Positions 10,653 through 22,379 of a stretch of DNA of 64,000 bases are shown here, one piece after another (positions within the stretch are counted from its first letter, which is position 1; every line of letters starts with the position of its first letter). The position numbers were made by a program, and so were the translations under genes. Origin of the DNA: Owenia fusiformis. Lineage: Eukaryota > Annelida > Polychaeta > Sabellida > Oweniidae. Location: NCBI GenBank assembly GCA_903813345.2, contig CAIIXF020000005.1, positions 1,552,001 to 1,616,000 of the forward strand, read 5' to 3'. The notes under the pieces are model-generated. The model was not told where the DNA came from and did no database searches. It saw nothing but the letters and a program-made list of their open reading frames with translations.

Positions 10653-10979
10653 AAATTTCATTTTAAATGAATTGCCTTTTCTATAATTCTCAATCATATT
10701 TATGTCTGACACCAATTCAAATATAAAGAAACTTAAAATCAGCAAAATAAGATTTGATGGGATTTGCTTCATATTGACACTGAATGTGGTTGATCAGTTG
10801 CAACGATGAAATGTCTCCAATCGTAATGCTCTTTCAATTATTTAATCATGATCTTCATTATCCAGATCAATTTGGGATTCCCAAAATGTTATTTCATTGC
10901 AAAGGTGAAATATTCAATATTTTCAGACAAAAAAGTTGTTCTTAGCTTAGCACTTTTTGGTATAAACAAAATTTTCACA
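10653..10979. other. Non-coding
   Basis: AT-rich sequence between the retrotransposon and the next MITE. No motif was recognised. Confidence 0.4.
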
Positions 10980-11470
10980 TACCGTATTATCTCTATTAAA
11001 TGCACACTCTCTAATAAACGCACACCCGACTTTTTGTCCCAGGCTAGAAAGTCCTGTCCAGATAATATTGAGATCTGATGAAGCTCTAATAAAAAAAACA
11101 TTGTGGGCGATAATAGAGTATTTTCACCGTTCGTTAAAATAATGCATCATGATTCATGACGTCACGATTTCCCATCATGCAACGTAAGAAATTTCTTCAG
11201 GTGTTCGTGTAAATAACACACAATAGTGTATTTATATGCTAAATTTGTCGTCTAGGAGCTCACAATTCAAGGTAAAAACATAACATATAGCATATTCTCT
11301 CTAATAAACGCACATATCTACTATAGGTATTTTTGGTATAGAAGTAAATTTTCACCCATTATCGCCCACCATCATAATGTTTTAGAATTCCCGGGGATTT
11401 AGCTGCTTGAAACCTCTCCCCCACGGGAATTTGCTAAGCGCACTGTGCATTTAATAGAGATAATACGGTA
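10980..11470. mobile_element. TACCGTATT-family MITE, copy 1 (intact)
   Basis: Inverted termini start TACCGTATTATCTCTATTAA and end with the complementary TTAATAGAGATAATACGGTA. A TA at each edge suggests a TA target. The internal repeat CTCTCTAATAAACGCACA occurs twice. There is no coding capacity. Two further copies lie at 17742-18203 and 48586-49359, so this is a multi-copy family within 40 kb. Confidence 0.85.
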
Positions 11471-11809
11471 TCATATCTTGATGACATTGGTAAGACTAAA
11501 ATAAGCCCAAGTGGTTTAAACTTTCCACTTTCCACTAGCATTTTGACAAAAATCATCAGTTCAGGCATTGAAATTTTAGTTGATTTATGCATGAACAAAT
11601 AACATTGAGTAATTCTCAAGATTATTTTAGGAAAATCTTCAGGAATTTAGAATTGAGTGGAGCTACAGTTTTTTGACTCACCCTGTATATTGATTAATGT
11701 TCTATCATGTGTTCAAGCCATTAATCTATAGATGATTTATTTATTTATTTTTGCAGAATTATCCTCTTTTTCAATGTTGCACATTCATGTCAACCACAAA
11801 TGATTCTTA

Positions 11810-12200
11810 ATGATTAATATCACCTATAATGTGGGAGAACAATTCAAATTATCAATTATTGTGTCGAGGAAATATAATAAATAACTATTTTCATTGGTTA
11901 AAAGTCACGATAATAGATAAATTGAGACATTATATTGAAATGAGATAAAAGCTCAATTTGGAACCATGTATAGCCCAATCAGTGAACATTTCTCTCAATT
12001 TAAATAATGAGAATTATATAAGATAAAATACCAACTGTCTTTTTTAAGTATACTTTGCAGTAATGGATGTTTCATGACATCCTCCAATAACAAAATTAGA
12101 AGAGTCATGGAGCAACTTTTCAATCTACATAATGATAGTGCAGGTTTTTTAGTGCCATATTGTTCTTTCTCATGTTATAAATTACAAATAAAAACTGTCG
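11810..12200 (+). repeat. Diverged dispersed repeat, copy 1 (partner at 22.0 kb)
   Basis: Aligns by eye with 22015-22375 in the same orientation. Shared blocks include AAAGTCACGATA, GAGACA..(A)TATTGAA.TGAGATAAA, CCATGTAT.GCC and TAAGATAAAATAC, ending near a region before AAATTACA. Divergence is high but collinearity is clear. The family is not recognised. Confidence 0.55.
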
Positions 12201-12261
12201 TGTCTACTACAGCTCATATCTGGTTTTATGGAGGTCCGTGTTGGAAATATACAACACTGGA

Positions 12262-12466
12262 CAGGCCCGTAGCCAGGATTTGCCGAGGGGGGTTCAATTT
12301 TTGAAAAATTCAAGGGGGGTTCACTTGTGACAATTTTGGTCCAAAAATGGCCAAAATCACTTAAAAAGTGTTCAGAATGGTGAAAAAGTGCATGATTTTG
12401 AAAGATTTTTTGGCCAGGGGGATTCGGTCCAACCCATCGAACACCCCCTGGCTACGGGCATGCTGG
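12262..12466. mobile_element. Short MITE with GGCCCGTAGCCAGG ends
   Basis: The left terminus GGCCCGTAGCCAGG is matched on the right by CCTGGCTACGGGC. The inside is G-rich on the left (GAGGGGGGTTC twice) and C-rich on the right. One terminus of the same type occurs alone near 24764. Confidence 0.7.
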
Positions 12467-12469
12467 ACC

Positions 12470-13550
12470 AAACTCCTACTTTACCAAACTCCTACTTTTA
12501 TCTCATTTTAGTTAAAGATTTGCTTTTTTGTGAAAAGTTCACATATTTGTCAATATATGAGTCTATGAGTATGTATGGTGTTTCCAAATCAGATTAATAT
12601 ACTAGATAGTATGTTGCAGTTCATGTTGGGAAGTATCAGTGTCAATTTCAACTTTCCTGGTTTTTCCGTTTTTTGAGGACTCTTCAAATGCAAAAAGTTG
12701 GTAGAATTTTGCAAATTGTTACACAATGATTTCATGATAAGCTAATTAATTGAATTATTCTATTGGAGTATACATGTTTGGGTTATATGTATGGTAGGGG
12801 ATGTTAAATATTGTTTTTTTTTGTATTTTATATTATTGTTTGGGATCCTGGGGCTTTGTTTTCTTATGACTGCTTTTTATATGCAATAAAAACAGAAGTT
12901 CTCTAAATATTCTCTGATCGTTATGAACCCAACTTTACTCATACAGAGAGCCTTGTACAAATTAGATGAAACTTACTTTTTAAGAAGTGAAATGAAACTA
13001 TTTGAAAAGGTATGTCTTGTAACAACTCTAGCAAGGGCCTTTACGACTTTCAAAGTCAAGTTAACATTTGATGTGTTAAGCTGAGCTGAGCTCTTAGTGT
13101 ACAAGTCCTGAGATGATGTTCTGCTCTTATCACTTTTATAATTGAAATTGCTCTCAGTTCTTGTTGATTTTACGCCCAGTGAACAGTTTTGCTAATAGGA
13201 GCTTTTGTAATAGGATGGATCTGACTTTACTTAGTATTTTGAATAACGATAAAACTTACGCTACGTGTGATTTGTGTTTAAACAAAATACAATTACTTAC
13301 TTTCACTTTTCATGATTGTAATAGTTCTTTATCCAGCAGTTTATCCAACTTAATTGGAAATAAATGGAATTTGTTTCGTTCAACCACTTCCTTGTTTTAA
13401 TTACTTGTGGCTGCGTGCTTCCTCTTTACGAAGATACAGACTAACTTTGTCATTGATCTAATTCAATGATTAGTATTGATTTCATTTGATGATTCAAATT
13501 GATTCAATTGATTATGATTAATATTGATTAAATTTGATGATAAGTATTGC
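12470..13550. other. Non-coding
   Basis: AT-rich DNA with no supported gene. One open frame at 13161-13400 has no homologue I recognise and no motif. Confidence 0.4.
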
Positions 13551-13554
13551 ACTT

Positions 13555-13830
13555 TAAAGAGTAGTATGATCCAATTTAATGATTACTGTTACAATTCAAA
13601 GATTAGTATTACGATTCAAAGATTAGTATTACGATTCAAAGATTAGTATTACGATTCAATGATTAGTATTACGATTCAATAATTAGTATTACGATTTAAT
13701 GATTAGTATTACGATTCAATGATTAGTATTACGATTCAATGATTAGTATTGATTCAACTCAATGAAGAGTATTTATTCAATCCAACGATTAGTTTAACAA
13801 TTTAATGATTAGTAATGATTCAACTCCAAA
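13555..13830. repeat. 20-bp minisatellite
   Basis: Tandem copies of GATTAGTATTACGATTCAAT, about nine well preserved between 13585 and 13760, with degraded copies on both sides. Confidence 0.9.
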
Positions 13831-13834
13831 ATGT

Positions 13835-15138
13835 AAGCAACATGTGCCATTGACCTAGCAATATATTCTTAACCATCTCAAATATAGTATCCCTCAAATG
13901 ATCAGCTGTATTTTGTTAATTTGTGAAGTTATTTAAGATTCAAATTACGTTGTTTGCCATTTTTAGAGAAATGAACATGTTATTATAAAAATCTTTAGTG
14001 TTCCTCAAACAGATTATGCAATTATGCACTATGTTTTTTTAGAAAATTGACATAGAGAATGATTTCAATCCAAAATAATCTAAAGTTGAAGTTATTTTTT
14101 GTTTAGGTTTGCTAGATCTGAAAGAACCTTTATTATACACATTCTCAGGCCCCTAATGTGAAGACTAAACTGGTCAACGCAACCATTTTGACATATTTTA
14201 CTGTTGTCATAATATTTAGGACTTTTTATGTCAATATAACCATAACTTTCCTCTGTCTGGGGACCAAGGCTCTGTATGGCTTCAACCCTGCTAATTACTC
14301 AGATGCGAGTAGGTAGTTACCAGTTTCGCCACCAGGTGGCTGATTCGGGGGAAATAACATGGCAGGGTATTACAAAATTCCCTTAAACTTGAATATGCAT
14401 CAGTTTTAGTGGTTCACTTTCATATTACCCTTATGTATGTGATAGTTATACAAATTAAAATATGTCCAGTAAAAGAAAATATTTTTTGCCCAACACGAGA
14501 AAAGATATTTCACTTTTTGTGATTTTACAACATGGGGTCTATGGGGAATCTCCCCGACCTAGAAGTCACATTTTCAAAGAATATTAAATTTTCAAGGTTG
14601 ATAAACTCTTTTCAAAACCACATTTTAGATGTAATTTTATATGTAGATTCCAAATATGACTGAATTGTGAATTTTTAATGAAGTAAATCAAGATTATTTC
14701 TACTTGCATCTGGGATATTGGATGTATTGATTGGCATTTGACTGACAATGAAGCCTTGCAGATGTTCATGAAGTCAGTGTTGCACTTAATGTTTTAATGA
14801 TAAAATGATCATGTAATTTTCCTGCAAAACATCATTTATTTTATTTTGAAACATAATCAATATGTAGATTACAATTAAATAGAAAGGTCAAGGTCAATAC
14901 CAATTTAAGAGTTGATCGTAAAGCGATGCATTGAATATTTTGCAATTTAAGGTTTAAGTTTTTGTGTGTAAATATTGTTGTATTAAAATTGTATTAAATA
15001 CACTACATAAATCAAATTAATACCACATTTCTATTTAAAAGTATTTACTTACACATTTTAAGTTACATTTTAGATATTTTCCTTAGAATTTATATTTGGA
15101 GATTTTCCACGTGATCTTCATATGTTAAAGTATTTGAT
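13835..15138. other. Non-coding
   Basis: No gene is visible. A single GCCACCAGGTGGC word at about 14329 resembles the vertebrate CTCF core but is unsupported by context. Confidence 0.4.
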
Positions 15139-15817
15139 TACGGTATTCTCTGTAATTAGCACCCGGGGCATTTAGAAAATTGAAAATAGATCCCTCAGAC
15201 CATTCTAATAAGTACCCATACATAAAAGAAGTCAAAAACCCCGGGAATTTTATGCGCTGTAATTTTTCTTGCCAAGAATGCCTTATTTGCAAGTTTAAAA
15301 GGAAGTTACAGCATATTTTTACATTAATGCTATGTATTGTTATTGGAGAGATAACGGTAAAGATTGCTAAAATGAAACAAGGATCATGCAAGAATCTAAC
15401 TAGAGGACATGGGGGATTCTCGGACAAACCCTTGGTATCAGGTGAAAATCTGGGGTATTGTTAGATTTATTACAATATATATCACCACATCAATTATAAT
15501 ATATGTCTCATTTGAAGTTTCAATAAAGAAACCATATAAAAAAATAATTATTGAAGATCGTCCGACAATGCCTGTGTCCAGGATTACTGCTATGTCCTCT
15601 AGACAATGTTGACAGTGAATGAAGAAATTGCCAACAGAGCCCCTCGAATAGAACAAATTGTTTTACAGCAGTTTAGTGTAAGTACTCAATTATCACCCAC
15701 TCCAATTTCTTTAGAAATCTGATTTTTTTCTGATATATTTGTTTATATTTCTTGAACATTTGTGAAGCGGGGTAGGCGCTTATTAGGTGGTGGGTGCTAA
15801 TTACAGAGAATACGGTA
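15139..15817. mobile_element. MITE with 26-bp inverted termini
   Basis: The left end TACGGTATTCTCTGTAATTA (continuing GCACC) is mirrored at the right end by GGTGCTAATTACAGAGAATACGGTA. The TA at each edge and the TACNGTATT start resemble the TACCGTATT family, so both may use the same transposase class. The 679-bp interior has overlapping open frames on both strands with no recognisable domain. Confidence 0.8.
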
Positions 15818-16435
15818 AACTGAATTCTTTACCATCTGTTGAAAGGGACTTTTTGGTGTATGTTGAAATAAAAACTTCAAATCCCAAAGGTTTTCTTTAA
15901 CATGGTACTTTGTTCATGTTAATCTCCAGTGCCATGACTTGTAAAGGAAATAAACCTTGTTCCAAAAACATGATAGATTCTGTCTAATTGTGATTAATAG
16001 GAGCAATAGTGTGATAAATGATAATCACCCTTTCCAAGGTTCATTAATCATTTTAACATTATCATTTTCTATACTTTGATTTTGCACATTTTTAGATTTT
16101 CGTAGCACTCTCAGAGTGAAGTCTCAATTTATATATCATTTTAAAGCTAATGATCTCAAGTATCCAAAATAATGCATATTGTATCTTTATTTATCCTGTT
16201 TAGAATCAGAGGATGATAATTATTGTACCTGGCTCAGAGCCTAAGTGTATGACAAGAACAAACCCAAACATCCCAAAAATGACTGATATAACCACCCCCC
16301 CCCCCTTTCCCCATCATTCCAAAAAATATTGTTTCAACCCAAATTCTTCAAGACTTATCAGAGTAATATTCTAACATTAGAAATGGATGTGAATACTTAC
16401 TGACATAAGATGGAACATTCAGTCTGAATGTGGGA
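15818..16435. other. Non-coding
   Basis: No supported feature apart from a C10 run near 16297. Confidence 0.4.
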
Positions 16436-16437
16436 TA

Positions 16438-16505
16438 GAAAATCAGATGTGGGACAATCCCCAATCAGATGTGGGACAATCCCCAATCAGATGTGGGACA
16501 ATCCC
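16438..16505. repeat. 22-bp tandem repeat, three copies
   Basis: Unit AATCAGATGTGGGACAATCC plus CC, at starts spaced 22 bp apart (CAGATGTGGGA at 16443, 16465 and 16487). Confidence 0.85.
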
Positions 16506-17029
16506 AAGTGTTGTTTGAATTGTTTGAAGGTGTCTAGTGAAATTCATGAGTTCAGTGCAAATCAATAAGTTTCTTAAACAATTTAGAGATAACTAAGATG
16601 AATTACTGACTTGATAAAGCAATCTTTTGAGATCACATCATGGTCATGGACGTTATTAGGTATCCAATCTCTTGTAATTAAGTTCAATGTCAATATGTCA
16701 TTACAGACCCATGTGAATAAGAGGTGGAGGATTTTATTGACATTTGACACGTCATTTACTGAAAGTTATTTTGAGGAAATCATGATGAAATATATCAGGG
16801 TTACTCAAACTGAAATACCAGTCATCAGAATGGCTAAACTTTTATATATCTAGCATCAGTCAACAAATTTTTGTACAAATGAAGACACCCGCATGTCTGA
16901 ACCAATGTTCATTTCCATTTTATTAGGGTCTGCTGGTAATTTACACCATACATGCCACTTTTGCCTCTGTTTGGAGATGACAGTGTTTTTCTAATATGAG
17001 CCACTGTAGGACCCATTTTCTCCCCTTTG

Positions 17030-17196
17030 GCACTCTTTCATTGATCTCTTCAAGATAAATACGAGTCGTGAACCACTCAGTCAAACACCCAGAATAACAT
17101 AACGCACAAACAAACTTGTCTGAACCGGGAATCGAACCCGGGGCCAAGCGATATTGGTAACCTTGACTCTGCCACTGAGCCATTGCGGGTGGACTA
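17030..17196 (-). mobile_element. tRNA-derived SINE
   Basis: The minus strand begins with a tRNA-like head. Its A-box-like word is TGGCTCAGTGGCAGAG and its B box is GGGTTCGATTCCC, followed by CCGGTTCAGACAAG. A body with CTGGGTGTTTGACTGAGTGG and CGACTCGTA follows. The head cannot fold an acceptor stem, so it is not a working tRNA gene. The body is shared with the insertion at 48818-49138. The 3' end is uncertain. Confidence 0.75.
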
Positions 17197-17741
17197 AATA
17201 CCTTTAACTTTAGAATTTGACTTTCTGGAAATTCAATCTCAATGACATTCTTCATGTCATGTAAAACAATGCCTGAATGAGAAAATTGAAATGTCAAAAT
17301 GTCAAGAAATATAGATTCTCCGGCGGAAGTTCTAATTATAACATAATCCAATAACAATGTAACATCATTCATAATGCAGAACCTTGCGTTGGTCATAATG
17401 GCTTAGAAAATGCATAACTAACATTGGAATGAAATTTATTCACAGTATATGTGCAGTGAGATCACAATAACTTCAAACAATGATTTATTTATGTACTTGA
17501 CTATCATTTTGACCATGGAAAAGTTCAAAGCTGGATTTATCAAACTGATTTTCTCTTACATCCTCTATTCATTAATCATGCCATATGCCATAGCACAAAG
17601 CTCAGAAGTTTGTGCCAGATAAAAATACAATTTCACATGTTTTATCTCTCCAATATCTCATCTCACTTTCCAGTCTCATTTATAGGTGTTAGAAAGTTGA
17701 AAGGCTGACGTTTTTCTTGGAAAAAATGGGTTTGGATATAA

Positions 17742-18203
17742 TACCGTATTATCTCTATTAAACACACACCCGACTTTTTGTCCTTGGTTAGAAAGTCCTG
17801 TCCAGATAATATTGAGATCTGACAAAGCTCTAATAAAAAAAACACTGTGGGCAATAATAGAGTATTTTCACCGTTCGTGATTCATGACATCACGATTTCC
17901 CATCATGCAACGTAAGAAATTTCTTCAGGTGTTCGTGTAAATAACACACAATAGTGTATTTATATACTAAATTTGTCGTCTAGGAGCTCACAATTCAAGG
18001 TAAAAACATAACATATAGCATATTCTCTCTAATAAACTGACATATCTACTATATTTGATCGATTTAAGGTATAGAAGTAAATTTTCACCCATTATCGCCC
18101 ACCATCATAATTTTTTAGAATTCCCGGGGATTTAGCTGCTTGAAACCTCTCCCCCACGGGAATTTGCTAACCGCACTGTGCGTTTAATAGAGATAATACG
18201 GTA
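17742..18203. mobile_element. TACCGTATT-family MITE, copy 2
   Basis: The termini and interior match 10980-11470. It lacks the first CTCTCTAATAAACGCACA unit and a short TTAAAATAATGCATCATG-like stretch, and carries a small TTTGATCGATTTAAGG variant shared with copy 3. The flanking TA is present at both ends. Confidence 0.85.
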
Positions 18204-18848
18204 GTTCTGAGTAGGGGTACTAGTGGTTACTGTTAGTGATGCTGATTTTATGCAATAAAACACCTTCCCCTTTTCCTGTACTGGTGGTGCCAGAGTACAA
18301 GACCAATTTGCATTTGGTGCATGAAATGAGGATCAGACTTATATATGCCAGGTACTCCTCTCTCTAAAAACATTTCAAAGATGAGTGAATGACTTCTCAT
18401 TCAGCTTAACTTTGAGGAGGCTTATAGCAGACTATTTACATTTGTTTTCCATATCAGGCAGATTGAAGGGGTCTTCAAGTTTATTTAGCTCAACTTTCGG
18501 TGGACAACCCATTGTTATATTGTAACAGCAAGTTAGATTAGTATCTTCCACTCACAGTGGTACAAGTATGTTGCACTAAGCATGGATATGGGACATTAAT
18601 GAGATAAAGGGGAAAACGTTTGAATGGTCACCTATGAGAATCTCTTCTCCTGTCTCCAAGCTTCTGATTAATTAGGTGAAAATAATGATTATTTTCTGCA
18701 ACATACAAATCATAAATTTATTCGCAATGTCTCCACCTAAATGATTTGTAGCATTGTCTCGTGACTAAGAGTAATTTCTGCAAAAAGATCTCACGAAAGG
18801 AAAAAGATATTCTCGGAAAAGTAATCTATTATGGGGCTTCTACTCATT

Positions 18849-19446
18849 GGTGGATCCAGGGGGGCATCAGAGACAGGTCCCCCTAGACTAAGATCTTGAA
18901 AATTTTTCATGTTTTGAATTCCCAACTTATTCTGTGAAATCAGATATTTCAGTGCTTTGAAACATGAAACATGCTCATGTTTGCTAGTGATGTCACGAAA
19001 CAAAAGAATCGGAATGGTTCTGTTCGGAACATTTTGCTTCAGAACGGAACAGTTTCGGAAAGGTTCAGAACAGAGTGACTGCATGTATTAGATAGAAATA
19101 AGTTGATTGCCTAGATCTATTTGATAGCGAAAAGCTCTTCCAAACTCTTCAATGAGAAGGAGTGAAAAGAAGGAATGCAAAATATTGAAAGAAAAATACT
19201 GTTTTGTGGCGATTTATGGACCATTAGCTGTCAAAGGGTACAATTTTATTGATCCGGAACCAAACTGAAATGCTTAAATTTTGTTCCTTGTTCCGTTCCG
19301 AGAACGTAATTCCGCGGGTCAGAACAAATTTGGATATACATGACACCTCTAATATTTGCTCTGATATTGATCAGAATGCACCAAATGATATTCTATTTTC
19401 ACCAATTATAACGCGCCTGTCCCTAACACAAAATCCTGGATCCGCG
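18849..19446. mobile_element. MITE with GGTGGATCCAGG ends
   Basis: The left end GGTGGATCCAGG is matched on the right by CCTGGATCCGC. The inside carries CGGAAC/GTTCCG words in opposite orientations. A related terminus, GATCCGCCAGTGGG, occurs alone at about 40413. Confidence 0.6.
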
Positions 19447-21182
19447 GCTGCTAATTCATTTCAAATCTTCATTAGATGAGTGGAAAGACTGAAGAAAGGG
19501 TGACCAGAGAAGTTATATGTAACATAATTCCGTAGAAAATGAGACACCTTCCACTTACAATTGCTTTCAAGTACATCTCCAACTTACAAACTTCTGAGGC
19601 AAAGATATGTCATATGTGTTGAATAAAACCATCTAAAGATTTAGCTACATACCTCTGTATTTCTTTCACCCTATTTGGTGTGAATTTTAAATGCTCTTAA
19701 AATATGTGAATAAATAATTTGAAAATTGATAATTGCCTGTTCTATCCATGTTTATGATTTTTACTTCATATAACTTATATATAACTCACCAAATTCATTC
19801 AACTGATTCTACAACTACTCCTCTTGATTTATTCTGACTTAACAAAACTTAAAGGCTAAGAATTACTCAATGTTATTTTTGCTTGGATTGAGAAATTGAA
19901 AAAGCAAAGACGAATTAATGAGTCCTTGCTTAAGCGCTAGTTTGTTTAAGGAATAAAGAATGAATTATAGAGACCACGCATGGTTGAATAGTTGTATAAG
20001 CAAAGATTTGTGTCAGCAAGTAGCGTCATTTTGGTTGTACAATTACTGTATTCAAATATTTATACTCTGCAGTAATAATGTGATACTATTCTTGTTGAAA
20101 AATCACTTATCCCACAAGATTGGTGGCCATTGCAAGCTATTCTATACTTGTACTGTACAGGTCATGGATGGGCGGGAGCATCTCATTATTTCTTGTCTGC
20201 ACATTTCCAAATTGCCTTACTTGAATCTGTTCCTTTCATATGGGAACTTAAAACTGATTGGTTTTTGGGCATGTTGGGTTAATTTTAGGGAGCCAGTTAC
20301 GATTTTAAGGTACAATCTTGTTTATCTTCTGTCTTGTTGTCAATCCTATTGAAGAATTTATAACAAATGACTCAATCTATCATACACAGGATTTTTATGG
20401 CTGTATGACATATAATGATTGGTAGAATAGTGTTTGCCCATTTGCCCAATCCTTTAGAAGTGTTGAGTGCAAATTGTGGGTTTTTAAATTCTTCTTGAAA
20501 GATGTTCACATGCTGCTGCATATTTCAAAATAACATGGAATTTTTAAACTTTAAGTTCACATTTTTGACATTTTGTATTTTCAAAGGTTGGATTCATGTG
20601 TTAACCTTTTTAAAGAAATAGGTATTATTTTATAAGAATGAAACAAAGAGTCCTACTTGGTTTTACATCCCTTGAGAAAGTCCTTTTTTATTAAACATTG
20701 ACATTTTCAGTATGAACAATGACAATTTCTATCACAATAATTGTCCATTTAAAATACAAAGTGTTGACATCGCTCTGCATTTTCTTTTACTTAGATCTAT
20801 TTTTTAATTAATGAAATGAAATTGAAGAAAATGTTTGATTAAAGGTGCGCTATGGTTCATTGCTCTGTTGTATTATTAATCAGTCTCACAATGGATTAGT
20901 TTAACAGAATGTTCCATCCTCTGCTGTATGGTTTTTTATGTTATCATTTTATTATGCCATATTGAGGCACAGTTATTTTGTTAACTTTTTATTAAAACAC
21001 AACAAAATACAAAAGTTAAGGGCGTCCTTAGGCTGAAAACTAGCCTTAAGCCAATTTTATCCTCAGGGATTTTCTCCGGGAATTTTCTCCGGGAATTTCC
21101 CCTTGCTACAGAAATCCCGATTCTTAATATTGTAACATCTCACATTATGTGTTAAGTATATTTAAAAACTGACTTCCAATCA
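19447..21182. other. Non-coding
   Basis: AT-rich DNA. An open frame at 19960-20352 has no recognisable domain and ordinary non-coding composition, so I do not call it. Confidence 0.4.
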
Positions 21183-21192
21183 TTCTCCTTCT

Positions 21193-21732
21193 GTATGAAC
21201 CTGTATTGACCCGTATGAACCTGTATGGACCCGTATGAACCTGTATGGACCTGTATGAACCTGTATGAACCTGTATGGACCCGTATGAACCTGTATGGAC
21301 CCGTATGAACCTGTATGGACCTGTATGAACCTGTATGAACCTGAATGGACCTGTATGAACCTGTATGGACCCGTATGAACCTGTATGGACCTGTATGAAC
21401 CTGTATGAACCTGAATGGACCTGTATGAACCTGTATGGACCCGTATGAACCTGTATGAACCTGTATGGACCTGTATGAACCTGTATGAACATGAATGGAC
21501 CTGTATGAACCTGTATGGACCCGTATGAACCTGTATGGACCCGTATGGACCTGTATGAACCTGTATGGACCCATATGAACCTGTATGGACCTGTATGAAC
21601 CTGTATGAACCTGAATGGACCTGTATGAACCTGTATGGACCCGTATGAACCTGTATGGACCTGTATGAACCTGTATGAACCTGAATGGACCTGTATGAAC
21701 CTGTATGGAGCTGTATGAACCTGTATGAACTT
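21193..21732. repeat. 10-bp minisatellite, about 54 units
   Basis: An uninterrupted array of CTGTATGRAC in near-perfect 10-bp phase over 540 bp, with a higher-order alternation of GAAC and GGAC units and rare GAATGGAC variants. Because 10 is not a multiple of 3 and the minus strand of the unit has no stop in any phase, all three minus frames read through. The resulting V-H-T-G-S/P-Y-R-F-I-Q repeats are not evidence of a gene. Confidence 0.95.
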
Positions 21733-22014
21733 GACATTTACAGATATTTGTTGTTTAGTTGCAGCATCTGTTGTCTCATCCGCTATTAAAGTAAAGTATT
21801 TACTATTGACAATGTCATTGGAGATTTTGGACTTTATTTGATTTGCACATGTTGCAAAAATAAAAGGACAACTCTGTCATAAAACGAAAAAATTGACTCA
21901 TTCTCGGTTTTATCTCGGTGATCATGTACTTCTTATAATTTTACCAGTCAATATTTTAAATCTAAAGATTGACTTTTTTCAATACGTCTATTTCACATCA
22001 ACAGAATTCATCTA

Positions 22015-22375
22015 CGTGATAAATATCACAAAGAGAATAGTTCTAATTATAAATTACCATGACAGTTGAATACAACAAATGACTGTTTTCAGTGGCTGAA
22101 AGTCACGATATTGGTTAAATGGAGACAATGTATTGAAGTGAGATAAAGGTCCATTGGGAGCCATGTATCGCCTTAAAGTACTCTACAAAGGGAGATTCCC
22201 CTCAAACAACAATGAGAAATATGTAAGATAAAATACTAATCATGGGTTTGCCTTGTTAAAGTACTACACCTCATTTAAAAACAAAATTGGAAAAGTGGGG
22301 GAGTGACCTTTTTTATCTACAAATATCAGTGCTGCTTTTTGTGTTGAAATATTCCTTTTTTGTGTTAAAAATTAC
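22015..22375 (+). repeat. Diverged dispersed repeat, copy 2
   Basis: Collinear partner of 11810-12200 (see there). Shared words include AAAGTCACGATA, TGAGATAAA, CCATGTAT and TAAGATAAAATAC. Confidence 0.55.
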
Positions 22376-22379
22376 AGTC

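Noticed and set aside
17125-17196. Functional tRNA gene on the minus strand (also 49070-49138)
   Set aside because: Good A- and B-box words, but no acceptor stem forms and a shared SINE body follows.
19960-20352. 130-codon plus-strand frame
   Set aside because: Hydrophobic and cysteine-rich but without recognisable helices pattern, splice context or homology known to me. Length is within chance for this much AT-rich sequence.
21145-21737. Three long minus-strand frames of VHTGSYRFIQ-type repeats
   Set aside because: Direct consequence of a 10-bp unit without stops in any minus phase. The three frames encode the same peptide, and there is no gene structure.
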